A stretch of DNA of 64,000 nt from Paragyromitra xinjiangensis (lineage: Eukaryota; Ascomycota; Pezizomycetes; Pezizales; Discinaceae). The stretch covers positions 186,001 through 250,000 of the forward strand of contig JBCAMK010000010.1 in NCBI GenBank assembly GCA_038503065.1. The letters are read 5' to 3'. Within the stretch, counting starts at the first letter, position 1; each line of letters begins with the position of its first letter. The position numbers and the translations under genes are program-made. Positions 34,323 through 46,307 of the stretch are shown piece after piece. Under the pieces are notes generated by a model. That model was not told where the DNA came from and ran no database searches. It saw nothing but the letters and a program-made list of their open reading frames with translations.

Positions 34323-36815
34323 ACTACACGTCATCCTCTTTATTAAGAGGTGACGTTTTTTTGTCTAGCTCCTCACTAGTATGGGACGAATTCGTATATA
34401 CGAGGGCTGATGAATCGAATGAAAGTTACTAAAACCGTCGTAAGATAGTATTGCTAAACCAAGGAAACCTTGGAAAAGTTATTTACGTTGCAAACCTGTT
34501 TAAGTAAACCAGCCACTGAAAAGACAAAGACCTCCCAACCTATCAAAAAAAACTCAAATCAGAAGTCCCTACTCGTAGTAGGGTCACATTTCCCCAAAAA
34601 AACATCTCGCCTAACCACTAGATAGACCCAAAGCATCCAGACCTTATTTCAATTATACGCAGTCCACAAAACCTACGCCATAGATAAATCTCCCAACCAA
34701 CTTATCTCCCCATCGAGTGATTCCCCATGACTAGTTATCCCGAACAGCCAACAGCCACCCAAGAAAAGGCCAAGCACCTCTTCCCCAGTCAGGTTCCATA
34801 AAAGCCTCAACGCCATCATACTAGCCCAAAGATACCTAAACGCCACTTGAATCTCGAAACGTAAATAATCAAACCACAAACCACATGATATTGGTCGAGT
34901 GATAGATTATGACACCATACCAGCAATGCATCTACAAGTCCAAATTCTATCTTTAGCAGTCCCATAACATAATAAACCAATAAAACCCTATATCCACAGC
35001 TAATTTAAGTTTCTATCACCACATACCACCTGGCAACACCCCAAACACGTACCATAGCTTGGGTGGCTGGATGTACTCAAGAAATCAACCAATCCATCAA
35101 CACCCCAAACTATTTCCGCCACCTGAAAAACGCAAACTATCTAGGCCTCCGGCCCGAGATAACAACGAGAAAACACGATCCCCTCAATTTCCCGCATACC
35201 AACACCCTAACCAGCATCCCAATCCCAAACCACCACGGAAATGACCAACCCCAGCTCCAATCGGTCGCCTGGATCTGACCAGTGACTAAGCCAGACGCTT
35301 CGTTAATAACACAACACCGTCGCGCATAATAAAGGCAATCTAAAACCAAAGTATTTTTGGCTAAATATTTGTAAAAAAAAAAGGAATTAGTCTACCTAAC
35401 CGGGTAATTGCTAAGCCACCCACGCACGAACGCCAGACATAATTTCACTATCATACCTACCGCTTGTAGTAATCTCATCCCTCGCCTCCACAGATTGCCG
35501 CCTACATTGTCAGAGCTGAAAACCCCTACACAAAATCAGTGTTCTCACCAAAAACCACAGACGCAACCGCCTGACCAGAACGTAGGCGCTAGCAACGAGC
35601 CATTGCGCCCTCGCGCTTAATCGATCGGTCCTGAAATTTAACGCCACGGGTAACTTGTTCATGTTTAAATCTCTCAGACGCCCTATGGCCTCAGGACACT
35701 TCATGCGATTTGTGTTAGAAGGTTCCAGTAAGTCATGACCACGAGTGATTCCCCGTGATTCGAGTGGCCACCCTACTCGCCACCCTAAGTCCTCAGTATT
35801 GTTCACTCACCTCAGTTTCTTCCATAAACTAAAACTCGAAATCAACACTTTTCAACCAAATGCCGCCTATTCAAACCGATGAGAATGAATTTTTAAGTAT
35901 TGCCTCGCTAACCAACACCCTACTCAAAACACCACCCCAGCACCCACTACAAATTACACCCATCAAGTAGGTAAAACAAGCACTGTATTCACACCCCATA
36001 CCCTATCCATATCCCTAATCATAGTGTCATATCCGCATCCCATCCCATTCCATCCCACAACCCCAACCGGTCATGATCATAAAAATACACAATGCCATCC
36101 ACCATCCACCATCGATATCCTTCCTTGCCTCTATTCAGTACTGAGCATTCCTCCTTCTACCTCAAAAGAGTGAACCGAAAAGATAAATATGAAAAAAAAC
36201 CAACCCCAATGCTCCAAACGAAGGAAAATGAAGAAAAAAGATACAAACAAACGCTCAAATATGGGATAGCCACCTTAAGCGAGAGGATAAAGTGAAGCAT
36301 CGCCAAGAACAATTTTTTGTCTCTTTTCACCCTTCCCAGAAAACAGATCCAAATTCAAACAAAAAATGACAAACCAGTGATACACGCGCCGTGATGAACA
36401 AAAAAAGAGATGCGTGTCCTTTTTCCTAGCGCCTTGCCCTCGTGGGGAGTCCAAGAAAGGAAGGTGAGGAAAAGCAGGAGTAGGTGGTAGTTCCTCCAAC
36501 ATGATGATCGGTCCTGCTCGCTTATTTAACCGCCGGGGCATCACTTACTCGCGACAACCGAAGAATATTGGACGAAAAGGGGAGAAAAGAAAAACCACAA
36601 ATAACATGTCATCGCCCCAACACCCACAAAAAGATGAGAAAAAAATAAAACGGGGTGGAAATAAAATAAAAGGTAGAGCAAAATAGGTATTGGGTATCAA
36701 CAGGAGCAATGAAGAATTGAGCAAGAAAAGAAATCCAGATATATCATACGCCTCCCAATTTCCAAGTGGCATGTGTAGGCAACTTGACCGAAAATCCATC
36801 CCTCATCCACTCATT
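34323..36815. other. A+C-rich spacer downstream of the minus-strand proline-rich gene
   Basis: About 2.5 kb without a supported gene. The plus strand is conspicuously A+C-rich (G+T-rich on the minus strand), matching the G+T-rich 3' flanks of other conserved genes, because the gene at 36816–37919 is transcribed leftward into it. Short ORFs such as 35059–35278 plus and 35510–35806 minus have no domain. Confidence 0.5.
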
Positions 36816-37919
36816 TTAAATCATTTCGCCGTCTCCCATTCCATCACCACCCATAATTCCTAAAGGATCCGCTCCTCCATTATTCACTCCTCCAAATGCC
36901 TCCTCCCAAATCGTCTCCAATTCCAAATCGCCCCTCTTTTCACCACCGCACACACTCCACCTCTTTCTTTTGTCCATAGCGCCTCTCCTCCCGACACCAA
37001 AATTGTCTCGGGGACCGTCCATGGAACTTCTTCGCCTCCCACCGTTCGATTCATCCTCATCAGCTTCAGACGATGAAGATGACGAAGATGAGCTCTTTGC
37101 AGCTGCACGAGCAAGAGCTTCTTTCATTTCTGCTTCCAAAGCTTCTGCCTCGGCATCTGGCGAGTCAGGGATTGTATCAAGCGATGAAATTGATGGTGAG
37201 CGGGAGCGAGCAGATGTGGGTGTTGAGGGAGACGACGAATTCGCAGAGGAGTATGACGAGGGGATGAATGGCTCGTTAACGAGATATGCAGGCGGTGGGG
37301 GGGATGGCTGCGAGCCAAGCGTTGGCGACGGGGGGTGAACCCCAGACCCAGAGTGGTAAGAGCTACCCCCTCGTGGGATCCCCAATGGGGATTGAGAATA
37401 TGCCCATTGACGAGTGGGTGAGTTTGATCGTGGGCCCGGTCGGCGAGTAGTTGGTGATGTGGGTGTTGGGGGGGTGTTGGTGAGGGTGTATCTAGGTACT
37501 AGGTCTGCAAATGTAGACACAGGGGGTAAAGAACTCGACCTAAGCAAAGGTGGTGCATACTGTCGCGGAGAGGAAGTAGGAAAAGGTGAGAACCCAGAGA
37601 GCGAGGGGATCCCCACGCTAGACGGAGTAGTCGACGATTTTGAACGCATGTGTTTCGACGACATGGACCTTTTCCCGGTCGGTAAGGTATTGAACCTAAA
37701 GAAAGGTGAGGTAGCGGGTGCAGCAGCTGTCATCGGTAAGACTGGTGATGATGGTCGCAGAGGAGAAGCGGAGGCAGGAGATGAGGTTGAAGAAGAGGAG
37801 GGAGAAGAGGAACCTGACTCGGAGCCAGCTTCTGATAAGGGTTGTGGTGGCTGTTGTTGTTGGTGTTGTTGTTGCTGTATGGATTCAAGCGAAGAACCCA
37901 GGAATGTAGAGTGTGGCAT
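36816..37919 (-). CDS. proline/serine-rich low-complexity protein (fungal 'basic proline-rich' family)
   Basis: An intronless ORF of 367 aa. It begins with a Gln run (QQQQHQQQQ near 15–23), followed by long Ser/Pro/Ala stretches and several SP/TP sites. Two islands look conserved. One is RSRSPSISSLDTIPDSPDAEAEALEAEMKEAL in pattern (near 240), followed by a Ser/Asp/Glu run. The other is a C-terminal KRKRWSVCGGEKRGDLELETIWEE block. I associate these islands with a widespread ascomycete family usually annotated as basic proline-rich protein, of unknown function. There is no signal peptide. The Gln run is encoded by a CAA/CAG simple repeat (37,845–37,880 plus strand: GTTGTTGTTG). The upstream side (37,920–38,230) is A/G-rich on the plus strand, so the coding-strand leader is pyrimidine-rich. 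Confidence 0.8.
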   Translation of the reverse strand: MPHSTFLGSSLESIQQQQHQQQQPPQPLSEAGSESGSSSPSSSSTSSPASASPLRPSSPVLPMTAAAPATSPFFRFNTLPTGKRSMSSKHMRSKSSTTPSSVGIPSLSGFSPFPTSSPRQYAPPLLRSSSLPPVSTFADLVPRYTLTNTPPTPTSPTTRRPGPRSNSPTRQWAYSQSPLGIPRGGSSYHSGSGVHPPSPTLGSQPSPPPPAYLVNEPFIPSSYSSANSSSPSTPTSARSRSPSISSLDTIPDSPDAEAEALEAEMKEALARAAAKSSSSSSSSSEADEDESNGGRRRSSMDGPRDNFGVGRRGAMDKRKRWSVCGGEKRGDLELETIWEEAFGGVNNGGADPLGIMGGDGMGDGEMI

Positions 37920-40900
37920 TGCGGGAATGCGATGATCTCACAGCAACTGAAATACTGAGATGGGATTCAGGGCGAAGCCTGAAATTCAAGAAGAGAGAAT
38001 GGCAGCGAGATGCGAATGGCTTTCTATCCAGTCGAGAGACGGGCGATGGCAGCTGGTGTCGTAACCTCGGAGCAGATCAACGTGGTGACTGGCGGAGTGA
38101 CGGAGTGACGGATCGCTACTGGTTGATTCTTATGGCGACCGTCAGCGTGGGCCGCTCGGGAATCGAGTAAGGACGAGCTGTACGCGAACCAGCAGCGGTA
38201 TTGGAAAAAAGTAGAGAAAAGTGCAAAAATAAAAACTTGTCGTCAAGCTGTCGTCCGCCAACCTGCTGCTGGTGTATGTATGTATATATGTAGGTCTGTA
38301 TGCAATGTATGGGTGTATGTACCCTGAACTGCGCCTTTATTTTTCCCCTTGGGTAGAATGGAGCATGCGTGCCGGCAAGTCCCTATGAAGAAGACGAAGA
38401 AGCTCTCCAACCAACCCCAAAGCTCGAGTTCTCAACTGGTCCTAGGTCCGCTAGTACGTACTTACTGCGTTCAACCCTGTCCTGACCTCCAGATATGAAC
38501 GAAAGATGAAGTAACACGCCTCAGAACACTGCCCGAACGAGGAATATATAAAATTTTCTTGCGAAATCCCCCTTGGTGTCGTTTGAATATCGTCTGGATG
38601 TCGTCGCTCCCGTTGCACCTTCGTTGCGACTTGTCTGTCTTTTTCTTCGTCCCCCCCTTAGCGTAGGACCCTACTTTATCCAGCAGCGCCTCTAGTCAAG
38701 TGAAACAGAACAGCCGCAGGAACAGGGAGGGAGGCTCAGAAAAGCGCACGCCCCCCTCAAAGCACGCTGACGCTAAAACAGACAGACCAGACAGGCGTGT
38801 TGCCTTCGCTCCCACCCCCCTTTAATACAAGTGAGGAGGTCCTGAAGTTATGAGTCGACTCAGGCAAGCCCCAATAGGTGAAGGAAGAAAAAAATAATTC
38901 AAATGGGGCTTCTTTGAAATGTCTTGTCTTGTCTTGTTCTTCCCCCAAATCCCAGCTTTGGAAATTAACTAAGATCTTGTGGCAACAAGCATGGATAGTT
39001 CGCTGGATTGATAAAGTCACAGGGTCCTGAAAAACACGCACGTTCTCCTCGCAACGACTGAGCAGCTGGCTCCTGGCTCCTGGCTCGACAGAGTGGCAGA
39101 TGAAAGGGTTCAAGGATGATGCTCCTGAGTCGTTATGAAGGGAAAAACGGGGGCGTCTTGCCGTTATGTATGGGCGCTGATAACGTAACGTACAGATGAT
39201 ACCTATGTACTCCCCTCCCATATCTACAGCACAGAAATCTGTGCAGTCACAGGAAGCCCGTAAAGTAGGTCATATGTATGCACTTACCCGCGCCCCTCTC
39301 GCTCTCCTTCCCTCTCCCTTTTAGCCTTTCATTGAAGTGCCCACCGTCCTCTCGCTCTAAATTAGGAATCTTTTTATTTCCGGGCGGAGGTCCCTCCCTC
39401 GGAAGCGCCTGTCAATTGTGCTTCCCAAACTTCGCATCTTTTTTTCCTTCCCTTTTCTTGCTATCCCGATATCGCACTGGTGCTACTTACTCATCACCAG
39501 CCACTTTCGGCTGCTGCATCTATATCTGCCCAGATTCTACTGTTGAACGATAAGATGCGATGCTCTACCTGATACAGGCTCGCACAAGATCCGTCTCCGC
39601 TTGTCGTGCCTGCACCTGTCTGTCCACTCAGCGAATGCCTAGCCCCCCAGCCAGCAAAAGCCTGGATAAAGTATGTACCTGTGCAGTTCGTAGATGGTGC
39701 GGGGTTTCCCCGGCTTTGACCCCCCGAGTTCGGGGAAAGTAGAAAACTCCACTGCCAAGATGGAAAGATCTTGACCATGTCGGAAGGGATAGGCTTTGCC
39801 TGTCTAGTGTAGCCCTGGTTTCCCCCGCGTCTCGGTGGAGATCCCTACCGGTTGTCGGCTCCCTTCTGGTGGTCGGTTCATCACAACGGGCTTCATGTCT
39901 AGATGTACCGACAAGTAGCGCTGCAGGGGTAGAGCTTGTCGCTGGCGATAAACCCACCTTCCGTATCTCTGACAGGCAGGCCGAGTCTTTCGCAACATCT
40001 CTCATCTCCTTCCATTACTCGTGCATATCACGATTACCCTTTTGTTTGATAACGTCCCATTATTTCTTTCGCTTGTAAAAGGAAACCCTTTTCACCTTCC
40101 CCATCAACACTAGCGTAGAACACTGCCCAAGGCAAGGAGTTGCTTCTCGAAGAATACCCCTTTGGCGCGACGCTCCTTAGTCCCTGCATCCTTCGAAGTT
40201 CCTGACGTTTCCACCTGACTTATGCGGCGACGATGACAAACATTCAACGCGAAACATGTCCTCCGTCCGAATGATAACCGATGACCTACAAGACAGGAAG
40301 GCTGTACCGACGCAGTAAGTTATGCGAACGCAAGACACTTAGGGTTTCTCCCCGCGCGACGCCGGACATGCGCGTACCCAGTACAAGATGTATGCACGTA
40401 GCGCGCGTACTCTCGAGGTACATACGATATCCGCCAGTGTTATAGGGTATTAAGCCACGGGTCTACTTCGGATAACAATCAACCAATTCAGGACGTAGAT
40501 CGCGAACTCCACCGGCATGCCGTCTACAGGCAAAGAGAGTTAGGGGGACATGCATATATCTAGGTATACCGCGGGACCAATACAGCGACGTGTTCCCCCG
40601 CAAACTCACCCCCATGAGAAAAAGTCCGTGCTTGAGGAAAAGAAAACCACCTGCTAGAAATCCCACTTTTTGTTTAACGAAGATCTACCCGCCGGGTAGG
40701 CCTCCTACATTGAGCACGAGCACTCACGGCTATGACTCGCGATGGCGAGGGAGGCCGGTGGATGTGCATGTATCACTTGACGCGATTGGATGCGCACCGA
40801 AGCGAGGGGGTACCGTGCACGTTCTGTCAACGTCGGCCAATCGCTGCGCGTGCTAATGAATCATAATTGATGATATCGGGGCACGGACGCTGAAGTATGG

Positions 40901-43198
40901 CTGCCTGCTGCTAGGGATCGCGAGTCTGGTAGGCAACCGCTGTCGGTACTTGGCAGGGAGAGGCGAACAAGTACCTACCTCTCTGACCGACGCGAATAGA
41001 ATGGGAAGGTTGGGCTGGGCTTTAATGTGGGTGGTTTGTGACTCCCGTTTTGGAAGTTCCGGGCTTGGGTGTCGGTTGTGTTAGTGTGCTGCACGTGTCG
41101 TTAGGTGATCAGGGGGTTGTGGTGGATTTCGTGTTCTGTGCTAGGAGTTGTGTGCTGTTTTAGCCCCTAGGAATCAGATGAACAGGTGATTTTTATTTGG
41201 GCTTACTGCTAATGGACTTTGTCCTGCAATATTTGGGTTGTGTTATGTCTTGAAGTACTTACTCAGGGCGAGTGATTTTTGGTGCGTGGTGGTGGTGGTT
41301 GTTGGCTCTCGGCTGGACAAGCACCCCCACCTAAAGACGCTCATACCCCATCTTGGGAAAATAAACGACCAGATAGCATTCCGCGGACTTAAGTAGATAT
41401 AAATGTATTTGTATAGCTGCGGTTGGAAGTTTGATTTTCTTTGCATTGTCCTTTAGTTTGCAGCTTACTGCCCGGACTCTGACCGTAACCGTGAATAAAA
41501 TACAATAATTATGGAAAATAGGCTAGGAACAAGACAGGCTTACTGAAACTCCATCTCCATCCTTGCACATGTATTCCTTGATTTCTCGGGCTGAATAGGC
41601 GGCCATAGTTCAAGCGAAGATCCAGACTACATAACGAAGCAATAGGTCTACAACGAACCCCCACGGCTTAGGAACACAGTGGTGTATGGGCCCACATTAG
41701 ACCTAACAACTAATCTCCTTTATGTAAATAGCCTCAGAGGATATATGGGGGGCCGTTTGGCGATAGATTCTATCCTGGGTCCTACCACGAGGATTATGTA
41801 AATTCCAGGAGCAGGCTTATTTGGGTCATGGGGGGTCACTCGCTATTATTTAGTCTGCGGATGTTGTGAAATATGGTGTGCGATAGAGAAGACATAGGCA
41901 AAATCCATAGGCAAAATCCCGTGTTGATCGATATCCAGCTACTCTCTCACCTATTTATCTACAGGAGGTAATTTACGTGTGGAATGTAGAGACAGTAAAT
42001 TTGCTAAACTTTTCATTACGACGGTTTGTTTATAAATCGAAAGACCTGAAAACGGAGCGGCCGGTTTTGAATTACATAGTGCACGGAACCCCCCCCCCCC
42101 AGCCAGCGCCCAACCGAAGTCTCATTCGAAAGATGGTATTGGGTTTAGGGATAGACAGTTACCGTATTAGTTATCTATAGCGGATAGCCACACCGAGGTT
42201 TGAAATTCCTTTCTCTGGGAAAGGGCAAGAAAGGAGGGGGTCTGAGGTCACTTTACTTGAAAAAGTGACTCAAATGTTGTCTGTGGCCGTCTACTATCCC
42301 CTGGATCGTAGCTCCTCAAGCACCGAAATTCAATACCTTGGGCCTTAGTCGCTTGATTTTTTCGAGGGGTCTGTAGCTTAAACTTGCCAATTATAGCAGA
42401 GATAATAGGCCTTGCTAGATCTCTGCTTATGGATCCCCAGCTGTAAAACACAAGAATTTGCGGGGAGATGTACTGAATGTGCCAAGTCGAGCTGTTTCAA
42501 ATTCACGGACTGAAGTCCGTGAAAACACTCGACTACGATCTAGGGGATAGGCGGTTAACACGGTAATCCCATCGCGATCACACCACAAAACCTGGTCAGA
42601 AGGGTGGCATAATCTGTGGATGACAAAGTACCCTGACCCCCACTTCATTGATTTGTGCCGCAGCAGTATTTTATGGTATTCTAAAAAAACGGAACCAAAT
42701 TCGCATTAGATGCTCCCCAATGGTGCCGATTTGCGTTTCTACCTCTGGTTTTCTCACAAGGCTTAGAGTACGAGTGGTATACGTGTGGTTTAGCTTGGAA
42801 AAGTAAACTCCCAAAATGACACGCAAATTCTTATGGAGGGTGATTTGAGGACTCGTCATTTTGTTGTAGATTGGTAGACTATATCGAGTTGGTGGGGGGT
42901 TTATTTAATCCTTTGGTAGGTATGCAGCCTAAGGGTGGCCTAGATAATATTCTTCTTGGAAAGAGGGATAAGCTTGCTCTCACCCCCTGCGGTGCGTGGC
43001 GAGGGGCTTGACGTGAGACTAAAAGGAGGTAAGTATAGTCTGAGTGTTATCGCCCATCGAAAGTTTCACGTGACTTCAGTGCGAGTGCTCGAGCATGACT
43101 GGTTGTTCATTCGCTGTGGACGTCGAGCCACCATTGAATGGTATTTTTTTTCCACCCCCACCCAACTCTTGGCGGGAAAGAGTGGGATTACATGTTAG
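37920..43198. other. gene-poor region upstream of the proline-rich gene
   Basis: The first ~1.5 kb is probably promoter and leader of the minus-strand gene at 36816–37919. No other gene is supported. ORFs at 38757–39221 minus, 39494–40005 minus and 42248–42648 minus lack domains. A G+T-rich block occupies ~40,990–41,300, and a poly-C run (11 C) lies at about 42,090–42,100. A 22-bp palindrome is at 42502–42523, and a hairpin GTCACTTT-7 nt-AAAGTGAC at about 42,248. Confidence 0.5.
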
Positions 43199-43508
43199 TC
43201 ACTCTCTAAAAGCGGGGAAGAACCGCTCACCGCCTCTTCTTCCTCCTTTCTTTTTCATCTCCTCACCACCCCCACTACTAGCTCTTCATCTCGCGTTCAT
43301 CTACAGTATACTCATCCATCACCTTTTTTCGAGTGTCAATTTCACACAAGTATATCCCTTTCTCCAACTACATTTGGAATTTCATCAACTTAAATCATGC
43401 TTAATTTCCCCCAAAGCGTCAACGTCAACCATTCCAGAATTTGAAAGTCGATTCATTCTCGTCCGAGATAAATATATTCACGAATCCTACAAGTCCTCAG
43501 TCTCGTAA
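43199..43508 (+). pseudogene. possible decayed gene start with CT-rich promoter
   Basis: A pyrimidine-rich leader-like stretch (43,225–43,300) is followed by an ATG at 43397 with a favourable context, but that frame stops after 15 codons. A neighbouring frame from ~43,400 to 43,508 reads as plausible protein (for example FILVRDKYIHESYKSS) without its own ATG. This looks like the start of a gene broken by a frameshift, or an unresolved short intron. No family is recognised. Confidence 0.25.
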
Positions 43509-44850
43509 TTCATTAAACACACGAGACTTAAAAACAAAGTGGCGGGAACTAAATCAGAAAAAAAAAGGATATTCACCTTGTCTCATCTATGAACTACAAT
43601 GCGGTTGACCCCAACCTCCACAGATTATTAAGGAGGAAAAAGTCGGTGGGGTGATATTCTTACAAAGGTTCGTACTGATTATTCACCGTACCCGCAGCTG
43701 TCGTGTCCTCATGGATCGTGGTGCTCCGACCTAACGTTTACCGTAGGCCGCAGAAAAATCATAATAGGCCCTTTTACCTCTCTTCTGCTTCTACCTCAAA
43801 CATCTCTAGGTTCATTCCACGGAACTCACTTAACGATGCTTGATATTAGTGCCATATGTTCGATAGTTCCTTACTTCTTTACGAGGCTTGGGTAAGGCCG
43901 ATTTTTGCACTACCTCGTTTAGATAACTCTAAAGGAATACGACAACCACGATCGTAAGGTGTTAACCCTCTCTACTAAAGTTTTGACCGCCCATAAAATG
44001 ACAAATCTCAGGGATGGGTTTAAGTCTAGAGATGACGATCATGATAAAAAGGATGAAGAAACAGGATTCAAGAAAAAGATACTAAAGGGATAAAGAGCGT
44101 CGAAGGGAGTACCGAAGAGACGGCACACTACAAAATTAAAATTAAATAATAAGGTCAGTGCCATACTCCTTCATCCCTCTTGCTCGAGGAATGGTGCACC
44201 CATTATCATGTTACCCCATAATCACACCGCAGCCTGCAGGGTCCGAATATAACAACACCCACAAGCCAGAGGGAACTAGCTACGCAAAGCATAAATTCAG
44301 GCGTAATGCTCATATTAGTGTCCACATGTCAAGGGCCCTCACAACGATAGCAAATACTGTTATCATAATCCGCAGCGCAGTTCCTAACAGCAGGCACTCG
44401 ATCATGGGATGGATTGCTATGTCACCAGTAAAAGCACCCCAATGTGCTATTTTGTTTTAACGTACTTTTACACCCTTTCCTAGGTAACGGATATCTATCC
44501 AGAGGAGGCATGTGCGCTTTGTGCGCTGGGCTGTATCCACTCGGAACGTACATTTAAGGCCTAAGACCGCTACGGGACGTCGTAAACATCATTCAAGTGC
44601 TGCGAGACACTAGAAACTATAATCTATACGTTTTTCTAATTCGGCTTATTCTAACACAAAACGGTAGTGACTTATTTCAGCAATGTCGCTCAACAAGATA
44701 TCTAAAATATATTCAAACAGTATGAATCTCCCCCGCTCATAGCCTACGTATATACAACTAACTTGGTAGGTAACTAACAAACAATTCCAGGGGGGTTCAG
44801 ATGCAAAGAGAAAAGCATTAGTATCAACTGAAGATAAGAATTCATCCAAT
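43509..44850. other. spacer, nothing supported
   Basis: AT-rich sequence with only short, random-looking ORFs (44158–44460 plus, 44646–44873 minus). No repeat or RNA gene was recognised. Confidence 0.5.
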
Positions 44851-45183
44851 ATGTCCCTGAGCGCGAATAGCAAACCAGATCACACCCTCATCTACCAGTG
44901 GCTCGCCGACTACTTAACCAAACACCCGAAAGCCAAGCCCGCGGAAACCTCCTGCGGAAAATTTGGCCTTGATTGGTCCACCAAATCATTTTCCAAGCAG
45001 ATCAAAGTCATGAAGTTACCTAACTCGGTACCAGTCAAATTCACGTGATATTGATGCAGTGCCAAAGAATGACCAACATCAATTACGTAGCTTCATGCCC
45101 CGACTTGATTTTCATGAGGAAATCCAGCTTATTAAAGGGGAGGATAAGATTACTCCAAGATGGAGCCGCTCGATAAATTTCCG
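44851..45183 (+). pseudogene. frameshifted coding island of unknown family
   Basis: From the ATG at 44851 a 65-codon frame reads like real protein (HTLIYQWLADYLTKHPKAK and a CGKFGLDWSTKSF segment) and has higher GC than its surroundings. It stops at 45048. In another frame, beginning before that stop (~45,030), the protein-like reading goes on (DAVPKNDQHQLRSFMPRLDF, then KITPRWSRSINF) to a donor-like CC|GTAAGT at 45,183. Either a frameshift has broken the exon or a very short intron was missed. No downstream exon could be identified. Confidence 0.3.
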
Positions 45184-46307
45184 TAAGTGCTTTTAGCCAC
45201 CCCCAACGTACAATATTGTACCATGAAAATTAATATCGCTAAAGGGCATTATGTTTGTAACATCACAGCCTACGGGAGTTCGTGATGAGGGTCATGAGAC
45301 AACAGCCTGTCCGACCCGTAGTAGAACGACCCAGTTTACGAATTGAAAGGGGGTTATGATGTGCGGGTACTCCAAGTTTAATTCGACTAAGCTGGCAAAG
45401 ACCATCAGGCCACACTATTCGGTTATAAAAGTATCCATTGGGTTCATATTAAATCCACACCATAAACTAGTAGTCCTCGATAGGAGAAACGAGGAGTCAT
45501 TGGAGACTCCGGAGGTACGATAGCCTCTGCTGGTTGAGTACAAATACACAACTCCTCAAGCAAGGGTTTTCGCAAGTGCGAGTATTACGACAGGGTTCGT
45601 AGAGAAACAAAGAGCGAAATCACATTTGGGGGCGTAGTACCAGCCAGCAGGATCCTGCTATATCACTAGTTATGCTGTCGTTTCCTTACTACCCCTTTTA
45701 TCTATAATGTAATTTATCTCACCTAATAGCGAGTACGAAGCGTTACTATTCATTATATATTATTAGTCATCTAATGTAGCATCATCGAGTGACGACTAGT
45801 GACGCAAACCCAAGAGTAAACCATAAATTAAAATACAGAAACTCAGTTTAAGAATACATGAATTTGACCTTTTTTCCGCCTCCAGATGTATCCCTGTTCA
45901 ACCCCAGTTCAGTATTTTATCGATCTAGAGTACCCTTTAAAACAATCCCTTAAGTCGTCATCAATAAAAAGCATTAGATCACAGCACATCACTCGACAAG
46001 ATCATGCTCGAGCTTGGGTCTAGCCAACCAATGCCGTAGGTTTTCTACCTAGTGACACAGGTCAGAGGGTGGACCCAAAAGATTTTGTCACAGACATAAT
46101 TCAATAACGCGTAAACAAACTGGATGAGAGAGGATATGCATTCGATTCCACCTGGCGAGTTAACACAGTTAACAAACTACCACCTTTTCCGCCAAAACGA
46201 AACTCCCTAGCACAAACAGCACGTAATTACGATATATACAAATTTGAGACAAGAAAAACCCCGTCCGGTACCCGGAACAGGAAGAAATATCATGTCCTTA
46301 TTCAGTC
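45184..46307. other. spacer, nothing supported
   Basis: AT-rich; no ORF of note on either strand. The last ~100 nt may hold the 3' UTR of the minus-strand gene ending at 46308. Confidence 0.5.

Noticed and set aside
37845..37880. Gln/Cys-coding trinucleotide repeat as a possible separate gene on the plus strand (ORF 37414–37935)
   Set aside because: It is the antisense of the Gln run in the minus-strand proline-rich protein.
38757..39221. 154-codon minus-strand ORF upstream of the proline-rich gene
   Set aside because: No domain or coding pattern; more likely promoter or leader sequence.
41891..41920. Tandem duplication of a ~15-nt unit (CATAGGCAAAATCC twice)
   Set aside because: Only two short units; not enough for a repeat array or regulatory claim.
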